Notes under the pieces: model-generated
The model's database searches: none
The model's input: only the letters and a program-made list of their open reading frames with translations
What the model was told of the DNA's origin: nothing
In this document: in pieces, positions 18,551 to 26,005 of the stretch
Position numbering within the stretch: the stretch's first letter is position 1
How the letters are laid out: each line of letters opens with the position of its first letter
From: Betaproteobacteria bacterium SCGC AG-212-J23
GTDB taxonomy: Bacteria > Pseudomonadota > Gammaproteobacteria > Burkholderiales > SG8-39
Length of the DNA: 49,191 nt
Direction of reading: 5' to 3'
NCBI GenBank assembly: GCA_001644455.1
Contig: LSTF01000002.1
Span: 1 to 49,191, forward strand
Program-made: the position numbers and the translations under genes

Positions 18551-19378
18551 CTACTTCCGGGTCGCGCTCCAGGTGCCCTGCTGGCCCTTGGCGTCGCGGA
18601 AGCTGCCTTCCATCTTCTTGCCGTCGACCTTGCCGGTGAACTCGCGCCGCATGCCGCTCTGGTCGATGTAGGCGAAGGCGATGTCGGCGCCGCGCAGGCG
18701 TGCTTCGCGCAGCCCGCCCTGCACCTGCTTGGAAAGGTTCACCCAGCCGTTGATCTTCTGGAACGTCTGCTCGAGCACGATCTCGGTCTTCTGCCCGCCG
18801 GCGTCCAGGCTCCAGCTGCCGCCGACCTGCGCCGGCACCAGCCAGAAGTAGGCCCTGCGGCCGTCGAGCGTGGAGATCTCGTCGGCCTCCCAGTCCTCCA
18901 TGGTGAAGGAGTGCGAGACGACGCGCGTGCCGGGCTTCATCGACAGGATCTGCGGCCGCAGCTTCATGTTGAGCGTCGGCAGGAGATAGAGGGTGATGAC
19001 GGTCGCCTTGCTGAAGTCGGTGACGAAGATGTCGGCCTGGCGGATGATCGCCTTGCCCGGGCCGACGCCGGCGACGCCCGCTGCCTGCGCCTGCTCGTTG
19101 GCGTACTTCGCCATGTCCGGGTTGTACTCGATGCCGGTGGAGGTGGCGCCGCGTTTTGCCGCGGCGATGGCGATCTTGCCGTTGCCGGCGCCGAGATCGA
19201 AGTGGATGTCGCCCGGCCCGAGCTGCGCCATGGTGAGCATGCGGTCGACCACCTCGTCGGGCGTCGGTACCCAGATCACGTCCTTGCCGGCCTGGCCGAC
19301 GTGCGGTTCGTATTTCTGGGCGAAGGAGGGCGTCGCGACGAGCAACGCGAGGGCCAGCAGGAGACGGAGCGCGGTCAT
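18551..19378 (-). CDS. Predicted exported class I SAM-dependent methyltransferase
   Basis: This 275-residue protein begins with a convincing signal peptide, MTALRLLLALALLVATPSFA, cleaved before QKYEPHVG. The mature part opens with VIWVPTPDEVVDRML and a canonical SAM-binding motif I, HFDLGAGNGKIAIAAAKRGA, then GIEYN as motif II, ADIFVTDFSKATVITLYLLP and LSMKPGTRVVSHSF. This order resembles the FAM173/ATP-synthase-c-subunit lysine methyltransferase group, though the substrate here is unknown. About 90 C-terminal residues form a separate, probably beta-rich, region. A SAM enzyme in the periplasm is unexpected because SAM is cytosolic; the leader could also act as a membrane anchor with the domain inside. 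It is convergent with dnaB, abutting it. Confidence 0.82.
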   Translation of the reverse strand: MTALRLLLALALLVATPSFAQKYEPHVGQAGKDVIWVPTPDEVVDRMLTMAQLGPGDIHFDLGAGNGKIAIAAAKRGATSTGIEYNPDMAKYANEQAQAAGVAGVGPGKAIIRQADIFVTDFSKATVITLYLLPTLNMKLRPQILSMKPGTRVVSHSFTMEDWEADEISTLDGRRAYFWLVPAQVGGSWSLDAGGQKTEIVLEQTFQKINGWVNLSKQVQGGLREARLRGADIAFAYIDQSGMRREFTGKVDGKKMEGSFRDAKGQQGTWSATRK

Positions 19379-19410
19379 GGATTCCTCTAGGAAGAGCGCG
19401 GAAATTTAGC

Positions 19411-19452
19411 AGAAAGGCCCTCCCCGCTGGCGAAACAGCGGGGAGGCCTGCT
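19411..19452 (-). terminator. Terminator after the PhoH-type ATPase gene
   Basis: A long hairpin reads on the minus strand as AGGCCTCCCCGCTG, a short loop, then a complementary CAGCGGGGAGGGCCT with one bulged base, followed by TTTCT. It lies 18 bp after the stop of the minus-strand PhoH gene and 32 bp upstream of the methyltransferase start, so it separates the two minus-strand units. Confidence 0.85.
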
Positions 19453-19470
19453 TATTCCTTGCGCACCCTG

Positions 19471-20928
19471 CTACAGGGCTTCGGCGGCGTGATCGGCGAG
19501 GCGCGAGCGTTCGCCGCGGGCGAGGGTGACGTGCCCGGAATGGGCCCAGCCCTTCATCCGGTCGACGACGTAGGAGAGGCCCGAGCTGCCCTCGGTGAGG
19601 TAGGGCGTGTCGATCTGCGCGATGTTGCCGAGGCAGACCACCTTGGTGCCGGGCCCGGCGCGCGTCACCAGCGTCTTCATCTGCTTCGGCGTCAGGTTCT
19701 GCGCCTCGTCGATGATCAGCCACTTGTTGACGAAGGTGCGGCCGCGCATGAAGTTGAGCGACTTCACCTTGATCCGCGACCTGACGAGGTCGCGCGTCGC
19801 GGCGCGCCCCCACTCGCCGCCCGATTCGTCGGTGGCGTTGAGGATGTCGAGGTTGTCCTCGAGCGCGCCCATCCACGGCGTCATCTTCTCCTCCTCGGTG
19901 CCGGGCAGGAAGCCGATGTCCTCGCCGATGGGGACGGTGACGCGGGTCATGATGATCTCGGAGTAGCGCTTGTCGTCGAGCACCTGCGTCAGCCCCGCGG
20001 CGAGCGCGAGCAGCGTCTTGCCGGTGCCGGCCTGGCCGACCAGGGTGACGAAATCCACCGCCGGGTTCATCAGCAGGTTGAGGGCGAAGTTCTGCTCGCG
20101 GTTGCGCGCCGTGATGCCCCAGACCTCGTTCTTGGCGTGGGTGTAGTCCTTCAGCGTCTCGAGCACCGCGACACGGCCCTCGATCTCCCTGACGATGGTG
20201 TGCAGCGGCCGGTCGCCGCTCTCGTCGTAGACGAACTCGTTGACGCGCAGCTTGGGCACCAGCGGGCCGCGCACCCGGTAGAAGGTGTGGCCGTCCTTCT
20301 TCCACGACTCCATGTCCTTGCCGTGCGTGTTCCAGAAATCCTTCGGCAGCGGCCGCACGCCGGTGTAGAGCAGGTCGGCGTCCTCGAGCACCTTGTCGTT
20401 GAAGTAGTCCTCGGCAGCGAGCCCGAGGGCGCGCGCCTTGATGCGCATGTTGATGTCCTTCGACACCAGCACCACTTCGCGCTCGGGCTCCTGCTCCTGG
20501 AGGTGGCGCACCACCGAGAGGATCTGGTTGTCGGTCTTGCCCGAGGCGAGCGTCGAGGGCAGGTTGCCGTTGATCGCCTCGGTCTGCAGGAACAGCTTGC
20601 CCTTCGACTGCTGGCCGTCGCGCATCTTGATCGCGAGGCCGCTCTTGATGTCCCCGACCACGATCTCGTCCAGGAAGCGGCTCGCCTGGCGCGCGTTGCG
20701 CGAGACGTCGGACAGGCCGCGCTTGTGCGAGTCGAGCTCCTCCAGCGTCGCGATCGGCAGGTAGAGGTCGTGCTCCTCGAAGCGGAACAGGCTCGTCGGG
20801 TCGTGCATCAGCACGTTCGTGTCGAGCACGAAGAGCTTTTTGACTTTCGGTTTTTTCCTGGAGGACTTCACGGCGGGGATCGCATTTACCTCTGCTGCGG
20901 CCTGTTCAACATCATAGGGCTTTAACAA
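19471..20928 (-). CDS. PIN domain-PhoH ATPase fusion protein
   Basis: This 485-residue protein is of the PhoH2/YlaK type, which pairs an N-terminal PIN ribonuclease with a PhoH ATPase and is linked to RNA unwinding and cleavage. The PIN domain is at about 31-165, with acidic residues in FVLDTNVLMHDP and LEELDSHKRG. The ATPase has Walker A GQAGTGKT (298-305) and Walker B LIIDEAQNLTPKQMK. Lys/Arg-rich SRKKPKVKK (23-31), written with unusual AAA codons, precedes the PIN domain. The ATG at 20928 lies 17 bp inside the 3' end of the peroxiredoxin gene, so the two are co-transcribed. The usual size for this family is 450-500 residues. Confidence 0.92.
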   Translation of the reverse strand: MLKPYDVEQAAAEVNAIPAVKSSRKKPKVKKLFVLDTNVLMHDPTSLFRFEEHDLYLPIATLEELDSHKRGLSDVSRNARQASRFLDEIVVGDIKSGLAIKMRDGQQSKGKLFLQTEAINGNLPSTLASGKTDNQILSVVRHLQEQEPEREVVLVSKDINMRIKARALGLAAEDYFNDKVLEDADLLYTGVRPLPKDFWNTHGKDMESWKKDGHTFYRVRGPLVPKLRVNEFVYDESGDRPLHTIVREIEGRVAVLETLKDYTHAKNEVWGITARNREQNFALNLLMNPAVDFVTLVGQAGTGKTLLALAAGLTQVLDDKRYSEIIMTRVTVPIGEDIGFLPGTEEEKMTPWMGALEDNLDILNATDESGGEWGRAATRDLVRSRIKVKSLNFMRGRTFVNKWLIIDEAQNLTPKQMKTLVTRAGPGTKVVCLGNIAQIDTPYLTEGSSGLSYVVDRMKGWAHSGHVTLARGERSRLADHAAEAL

Positions 20929-21373
20929 AGTTCAATACCTCCTGGATGTGGCCCGGCACCTTGACCCCGCGCCATTCGCGCGCCAGCACGCCATCCTTCG
21001 AGAGGACGAAGGTGCTGCGCTCGATGCCGCGGACTTTCTTCCCGTACATGTTCTTCATCTTCATGACGCCGAACTGCTGGCAGAGCGCCTCGTCGGCGTC
21101 CGACAGCAGCTCGAACGGGAACTTCATCTTCGCCTTGAAGCCCTCGTGCGACTTCATCGAGTCGCGCGAGATGCCGTAGATGGCGGTGCCGGCCTTCTGG
21201 AACTCCTTGAAGGCGTCGCGGAAATCCGAGCCCTGCTGCGTGCAGCCGGGGGTGTTGTCGCGAGGGTAGAAGTACAGGACCAGCTTTTTGCCGCGCTGGT
21301 CGGCGAGTCGGAAGGTGCTGCCGCCGGTAGAGGGAAGGCTGAAATCCTTGACCGGCTTGCCTACGGTTTCCAG
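20912..21373 (-). CDS. PrxQ/BCP-type peroxiredoxin, start codon unresolved
   Basis: This thiol peroxidase reduces hydroperoxides using a peroxidatic cysteine. The sequence runs GKPVKDFSLPSTGGSTFRLA, then YFYPRDNTPGCT with the peroxidatic Cys (Cys44 in this numbering), and closes with ERSTFVLSKDG. The near resolving Cys of E. coli Bcp (five residues on) is absent, but ALCQQFGV keeps a later Cys. The first in-frame ATG (21157) would remove the active site. Between an in-frame stop (21400-21398) and the conserved fold only ATT 21397 or CTG 21373 could start it; I used CTG. A different-frame ATG at 21422 (MSTESVTVN) would require a +1 shift. The stop end overlaps the PhoH gene by 17 bp. Confidence 0.78.
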   Translation of the reverse strand: METVGKPVKDFSLPSTGGSTFRLADQRGKKLVLYFYPRDNTPGCTQQGSDFRDAFKEFQKAGTAIYGISRDSMKSHEGFKAKMKFPFELLSDADEALCQQFGVMKMKNMYGKKVRGIERSTFVLSKDGVLAREWRGVKVPGHIQEVLNFVKAL

Positions 21374-21464
21374 AGTTTCTAGAGCCTCTTTAGCAATTCA
21401 CCGTAACGCTTTCAGTAGACATGTTTTTTATTGCCGCTGCAAGCACGACCTTAGAAGCCTGAAA

Positions 21465-22349
21465 TCAAAGGCCTTTCCAGAAACGCCGCAGCTCGGCGAG
21501 GAGTTCGTCGGGCTTCTCCTCGGGAATGAAGTGGCCGCACTGCAGTGCGCGACCGCGGACGTTGGCGGCGACCTCGCGCCAGTCGGCAAGACAGTCGAAG
21601 AGCGCCTCGATCACGCCCTGCCTACCCCAGAGCGCGAGCAGCGGCATGGCGAGCTTCTTCCTCCGGTCCTGCTTGTCGTGCACCAGATCGATGTTGGCCG
21701 AGGCGCGGTAGTCCTCGCAGGTCGCGTGGATGGTGCGCGGGTCGCGGAAGCAGCGCGCGTACTCGGCGACTGCGCGCGGGTCGAAGCGCTTCAGCTTCGA
21801 CGGGCCGCGGCCGATGCGCCCGAGGATGTACTTCAGCCCCATGGAGGCCACCATCGTCTCGGGCAGCGGCGCCTGCTGGATGAGGAAGAACCAGTGGTAG
21901 TACGCCTTGGCGAACGACATGTCGGTGCGCTGGTACATCTTCAGCGTCGGCGAGATGTCGAGCACCGTGAGCGAGCGCACCCGCCGGCCGTGATCGCGCG
22001 CCAGGCGATGCGCCACGCGGCCGCCGCGGTCGTGGCCGACCAGGTGGAAGGCAACGTAACCGAGCGACTCCATCACCTCCACCATGTCGAGCGCCATCGC
22101 GCGCTTGGAATAGTTGGCGTGGCCGGGCACCCCCTTCGGCTTCGACGAGTCGCCATAGCCGCGCAGGTCGGCGCACACCACCGTGTGGTCGCGCGCGAGG
22201 CGCGGCGCGATCTTGTGCCACATGGCGTGGGTTTGCGGATAGCCGTGCAGCAGCAGCACCGGCGGGCCTTCGCCGCCGATTTCGAGATTGATGAGCGCGC
22301 CGCTGGTGCGGATGCGGCGTTTCTCGAAGCCCGGGAAGAGGGCGCTCAT
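21465..22349 (-). CDS. Alpha/beta hydrolase, fluoroacetate dehalogenase-like
   Basis: This 294-residue hydrolase carries the full fluoroacetate dehalogenase active site. By alignment from memory to the Rhodopseudomonas enzyme, nucleophile Asp107 and Arg108/Arg111 lie in GHDRGGRVAHRL, acid Asp131 in TVLDISP, the fluoride-pocket residues His152-Trp153 in YYHWFF and Tyr214 in CEDYRAS, and base His273 in CGHFIPEE. The oxyanion motif LHGYPQTHAMW is also present. Such enzymes convert haloacetates to glycolate, though many family members have untested substrates. The ATG at 22349 overlaps the arnD stop (ATGA), so it is translated from the arn operon. No signal peptide: cytoplasmic. Confidence 0.85.
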   Translation of the reverse strand: MSALFPGFEKRRIRTSGALINLEIGGEGPPVLLLHGYPQTHAMWHKIAPRLARDHTVVCADLRGYGDSSKPKGVPGHANYSKRAMALDMVEVMESLGYVAFHLVGHDRGGRVAHRLARDHGRRVRSLTVLDISPTLKMYQRTDMSFAKAYYHWFFLIQQAPLPETMVASMGLKYILGRIGRGPSKLKRFDPRAVAEYARCFRDPRTIHATCEDYRASANIDLVHDKQDRRKKLAMPLLALWGRQGVIEALFDCLADWREVAANVRGRALQCGHFIPEEKPDELLAELRRFWKGL

Positions 22350-23218
22350 CCCTGAAGCGCCAGCGTTCCGGAGCGGCCCGGGACCTCGCCGAGCACGACT
22401 TCGTCCTTCGGCAGGCTGGCGAGGTCGAGCGATTCGTACAGGGTTTTCAGGCTGCAGATCTCGTAGCCCTGGTCGCGCCAGCCGCGCAGCAGGCTGTCGA
22501 AAATGCCGTGACAGCGCCCGCCTTCCAGCTCGGCATGGGCGGTGAAGACGTGATCCTTTTTTTCCTTCGTCAGCTCCAGGATTCGCGCCGCGACGTTGCT
22601 TTCGACGCCGATCAGCTCGTCGAGCGTGGGCAGCGTGGTCGGGAGTTGCGGGCAGCCGATGGCGACCCCGTCCCACAGCGGGTGAAAGGGCTCGCGCCCG
22701 CGCGTGTCGGAGGCGTAGCTGCAGTGCAGCTCCTCGTACCAGGCCGCGTAGCGATTGAGCTGCCAGCCCGCGGCCCCCCAGGTTCTCGGCTTTTCCTGGA
22801 AGATTTCCCCGAAGCGGCGAAACGCTTTCTCCATCTCGCGTTCCGTCCAGTCCGCAGCCTTGCCACTCACGTTGTCCTGCCAGCGCACGTGGTCCCAGCA
22901 GTGCACGCCGACCTCGAAGCCGGCGGCCTTCACCGCGCGCATCTCGCCGGCGCAACGCCGGCCGATGTCCGGGCCCGGAAGCAGCGTGCCGTACAGCAGG
23001 GTGCGAGGTCCGTAGTGCTGCAGGACCGAAGTCCGCTGCACTTTCTTCAGAAAGTCTTTTCTGAAAATTCTTTTTATTGCCCGGCCGGTGTGATCCGGAC
23101 CGAGACTGAAGAGAAACGTCGCCCCGACCTCATGGAGCTGCAGCAGCCGGACGAGGCGGGGAACGCCGTCGCGCGTGCCGCGATAGGTGTCGACGTCGAC
23201 CTTGATCGCCAGTTTCAC
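22346..23218 (-). CDS. arnD: ArnD-type undecaprenyl-phosphate-4-formamido-arabinose deformylase
   Basis: ArnD removes the formyl group from undecaprenyl-phosphate-L-Ara4FN so that L-Ara4N can be passed to lipid A. The 290-residue polysaccharide-deacetylase-type protein starts AIKVDVDTYRGTRDGVPRL, with the catalytic Asp and the ArnD-specific GTRDG, then TFLFSLGPDHTGR, EVGVHCWDHVRWQ (metal ligands), AGWQLNRYA and FTAHAELEGG. ATG start with a four-base overlap with the preceding dehydrogenase gene. Two AT-rich codon patches occur at 22553-22575 and 23040-23085. Order and overlaps place it as the last classical arn gene here. Confidence 0.9.
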   Translation of the reverse strand: MKLAIKVDVDTYRGTRDGVPRLVRLLQLHEVGATFLFSLGPDHTGRAIKRIFRKDFLKKVQRTSVLQHYGPRTLLYGTLLPGPDIGRRCAGEMRAVKAAGFEVGVHCWDHVRWQDNVSGKAADWTEREMEKAFRRFGEIFQEKPRTWGAAGWQLNRYAAWYEELHCSYASDTRGREPFHPLWDGVAIGCPQLPTTLPTLDELIGVESNVAARILELTKEKKDHVFTAHAELEGGRCHGIFDSLLRGWRDQGYEICSLKTLYESLDLASLPKDEVVLGEVPGRSGTLALQG

Positions 23219-24258
23219 TGCGTGAGGTGCTTGGCCTCGGCGACGTGACTGCGGTAGGCGTCGAAGATGCGGCGCAGCGCCTCGTGCATCGGCACCCGCG
23301 GCTTCCAGCGCAGCTCGGCGCGGGTGTTATCGATCTTCGGCACGCGGTTCTGCATGTCCTGGTAGCCGCGGCCGTAGTACTTGTCCGAGCTGGTCTTGAC
23401 GATGCGCACCTTCTTCGCCGCGGCGCGGTACTCGGGGTATTGGAGCGCGAGCTTCACCATCGACTGGGCGAGCTCCTTCACCGAGAGATTGTTGCGCGGG
23501 TTGCCGATGTTGTAGATCTTGCCCGAGGCGATGCCTTTCTTGTTGGCGATGATCGCCATCAGTGCGTCGATGCCGTCGTCGATGTAGGTGAAGGCGCGTT
23601 TCTGCCGCCCGCCGTCGACCAGCTGGATCTTCTCGCCGCGCACGATGTGGCCGAAGAACTGCGTCACCACGCGCGAGCTGCCTTCCTTGGCGGTGTTGAT
23701 CGAGTCGAGGCCCGAGCCGATCCAGTTGAACGGGCGGAACAGGGTGAAGTCCAGCCCCTGCTGCTCGCCGTAGGCCCAGATGACGCGATCCATGAGCTGC
23801 TTCGAGCAGGCGTAGATCCAGCGCTGGCGGTTGATCGGCCCGTAGACGAGCGGCGAATTCTCCGGGTCGAACTCGCGGTCGGGCGACATGCCGTAGACCT
23901 CGGAGGTCGACGGGAAGACCAGGCGCTTGCCGTGGCGCACGCAGGCGCGAACGATCGGCAGGTTGGCTTCGAAATCGAGCTCGAACACGCGCAGCGGCTG
24001 CTTGACGTAGGTCGCGGGCGTGGCGATCGCCACCAACGGCAGCACCGTGTCGCACTTGCGCACGTGGTACTCGATCCACTCGCGGTTGATGGTGATGTCG
24101 CCCTCGAAGAACTTGAAGCGGGTCTCGCCCATCAGGTCCTCGATCCGGTCGGCCTGCATGTCCATGCCGTAGACCTCCCAGTCGGTGGTCTCGAGCATGC
24201 GCTTGGACAGGTGGTGGCCGATGAAGCCGTTGACGCCGAGGATCAGGACTTTTTTCAT
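23215..24258 (-). CDS. ArnA dehydrogenase-type UDP-glucuronate decarboxylase (separate gene)
   Basis: This 347-residue NAD-dependent enzyme corresponds to the C-terminal half of E. coli ArnA, which oxidatively decarboxylates UDP-glucuronate to the 4-keto-pentose used by ArnB. It opens KKVLILGVNGFIGHHLSKRM (Rossmann GxxGxxG), then IEYHVRKCDTVLPLVAIATP, the catalytic Ser-Glu in FPSTSEVYGM, YxxxK in IYACSKQLMDRV and TLFRPFNWIGSGLD. Unlike E. coli, it is not fused to the formyltransferase, which is the preceding gene and overlaps it by four bases. Length fits a stand-alone short-chain dehydrogenase. Confidence 0.92.
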   Translation of the reverse strand: MKKVLILGVNGFIGHHLSKRMLETTDWEVYGMDMQADRIEDLMGETRFKFFEGDITINREWIEYHVRKCDTVLPLVAIATPATYVKQPLRVFELDFEANLPIVRACVRHGKRLVFPSTSEVYGMSPDREFDPENSPLVYGPINRQRWIYACSKQLMDRVIWAYGEQQGLDFTLFRPFNWIGSGLDSINTAKEGSSRVVTQFFGHIVRGEKIQLVDGGRQKRAFTYIDDGIDALMAIIANKKGIASGKIYNIGNPRNNLSVKELAQSMVKLALQYPEYRAAAKKVRIVKTSSDKYYGRGYQDMQNRVPKIDNTRAELRWKPRVPMHEALRRIFDAYRSHVAEAKHLTQ

Positions 24259-25073
24259 CTGCTTTCTTGGACTTCGAGGAGGCGCAGGACTTTACCATCG
24301 CCGCAGCCGGCGAACCATTCGCCGTTCACCCGATAAGGGCCGCGTTGCTTTGGCTTTCCCGCTTCGATGCGAGTTTTGTGGATCTTCATGCCCTCGGTGA
24401 ACGCGCCTGGAAAGGGCGGGGCGACCGCCCGCACCAGGTCGTGGATTTCCTTCGCGCTCTTCGACCAGTCGATGCGGCCGTCTTCCGGCCGCCGGCGGCC
24501 GTAGTAGCTGCCTTTGGAGAGGTCATTGGGCCGGAATTTCGCTTTTCCAGAAACAAGATCCTTTATTGAACGGCGAAGGACCCGTTCGGCCGCATCCGTC
24601 ATCCTGTGGAACACCGCGACCGCGTCTTCATCCGGGCCGATCGGCACCGCCTGCTGGTCGACGATTCGCCCGGCGTCGGGCTTCTCCACCATTTCGTGCA
24701 GCGTCACGCCGGTCTCGGTTTCGCCCTTGAGGATCGCCCAGTTGAGCGGCGCGCGGCCGCGAAACTTCGGGAGCAGCGAGCCGTGCATGTTGTAGGCGCC
24801 GAGCCGCGCTTTTGCCAGCAACGACATCGGCAGCATGTTGCGGTAGTAGAACGAGAAGATCAGGTCGGGATTGCCGACGTCCTTCGGCAAATCCGTGACT
24901 ACGCGAAGACGCTTCTGTTTCGCGAAGTCGAAAACGCTGCCGTACCAGCGAGTCTCTGCGGGATCGTCCTGGTGCGTGACGACGAGCGGCACCTCGACGC
25001 CGGCGTCGAGGAGGACGGCGAGACCGCGAACGCCTATGTCCCCGTAGCCGAAGACGACCGCTTGGCTTCCCAG
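24255..25073 (-). CDS. ArnA formyltransferase-type UDP-L-Ara4N formyltransferase, CTG start
   Basis: This is the N-terminal half of ArnA as a separate 272-residue protein; it transfers formyl from 10-formyl-THF to UDP-L-Ara4N. Catalytic residues are Asn95 and His97 in YNMHGSLLPKFRGRAPLNW and Asp133 in EKPDAGRIV. The initiator is CTG 25073: an in-frame stop lies only four codons upstream (25088-25086), AAGGA sits at the right distance before it, and the conserved first strand AVVFGYGDIG starts four codons later. The next possible start, GTG 24992, would delete that strand. It overlaps the end of arnC by 40 bp in another frame. A patch of AT-rich codons lies at 24540-24570. Confidence 0.88.
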   Translation of the reverse strand: MGSQAVVFGYGDIGVRGLAVLLDAGVEVPLVVTHQDDPAETRWYGSVFDFAKQKRLRVVTDLPKDVGNPDLIFSFYYRNMLPMSLLAKARLGAYNMHGSLLPKFRGRAPLNWAILKGETETGVTLHEMVEKPDAGRIVDQQAVPIGPDEDAVAVFHRMTDAAERVLRRSIKDLVSGKAKFRPNDLSKGSYYGRRRPEDGRIDWSKSAKEIHDLVRAVAPPFPGAFTEGMKIHKTRIEAGKPKQRGPYRVNGEWFAGCGDGKVLRLLEVQESR

Positions 25074-26005
25074 GGTTGTTCCTTTTCAAGCACGGCCTGC
25101 ACCAGCCAGCGCGGCCGCTCGCGCACCTGCTGGTAGATGCGGCCGACGTATTCTCCGACCAGCCCCAGGCCGAAGAGCACGATGCCGATGAGGAAGAACT
25201 GCAGGATGTCGCGGTCCCAGAAGATCTCCAGCACCGGCGCGCCGGCCAGCGTGCGCTCGATCATCACGCTGAGATAGACCAGCAGCGAGGCGATCGCGAT
25301 CAGGATGCCGAACAGCGAGAACATCTGCAGCGGCACCACCGAGAAGCCCGTCACCAGGTCGAAATTGAGGCGAATCAGGCGGTAGAGCGAGTACTTCGAT
25401 TCGCCCGCGGCGCGCGACTCGTGCGCCACCTCGACCTCGGCCGGGTTGTGGGCGAAGGTGTAGGCGAGCGCCGGGATGAAGGTGCTGACCTCCCGGCAGG
25501 CGTTGATCGCGTCGATGATGCCGCGGCTGTAGGCGCGCAGCATGCAGCCCTGGTCGGTCATGTGGATGCGCGTGATGCGCGCGCGCATGGCGTTCATCGC
25601 GCGCGAGCCCCAGCGGCGGAAGCGCGTGTCGTGGCGCTCGCTGCGCACCCCGCCGACGTAGTCGAAACCCTCGTCCATCTTCTTCAGGAGCTTGCCGATC
25701 TCCTCGGGCGGGTTCTGCAGGTCGGCGTCGAGCGTGACCACCCGCTCGCCGCGCGAGCGCTCGAACCCGGCGAGGATCGCCATGTGCTGGCCGAAGTTGC
25801 CGTTCAGCAGCACCACGCGCGTCACGTCGGGCCGGCGCGCGAACTGCTCGCGCAGGATCGCCGCCGAGCGGTCGCGGCTGCCGTCGTTGACGAAGATGAC
25901 CTCGTAGGACGCGCCGAGCGCGTCGAGCGCCGGGTAGAGGCGCGCGAACAGCACGGCCAGGCCTTCTTCCTCGTTGTAGACCGGGATGACGACCGAGAGC
26001 TTCAT
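25034..26005 (-). CDS. arnC: ArnC-type undecaprenyl-phosphate glycosyltransferase
   Basis: This 323-residue GT2 enzyme is predicted to move L-Ara4FN from UDP to undecaprenyl phosphate on the cytoplasmic face. The GT-A domain shows VVIPVYNEEEGL, VNDGSRDRSA, VTLDADLQNPPEEI (DxD) and MTDQGCMLRAYSRGI. Two C-terminal membrane helices (about 225-250 and 265-290) end in the family's GEYVGRIYQQVRERP. The ATG at 26005 overlaps the arnB stop by four bases. Assignment to ArnC rather than another dolichol-phosphate mannose synthase-like enzyme rests on the flanking arn genes. Confidence 0.88.
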   Translation of the reverse strand: MKLSVVIPVYNEEEGLAVLFARLYPALDALGASYEVIFVNDGSRDRSAAILREQFARRPDVTRVVLLNGNFGQHMAILAGFERSRGERVVTLDADLQNPPEEIGKLLKKMDEGFDYVGGVRSERHDTRFRRWGSRAMNAMRARITRIHMTDQGCMLRAYSRGIIDAINACREVSTFIPALAYTFAHNPAEVEVAHESRAAGESKYSLYRLIRLNFDLVTGFSVVPLQMFSLFGILIAIASLLVYLSVMIERTLAGAPVLEIFWDRDILQFFLIGIVLFGLGLVGEYVGRIYQQVRERPRWLVQAVLEKEQPWEAKRSSSATGT

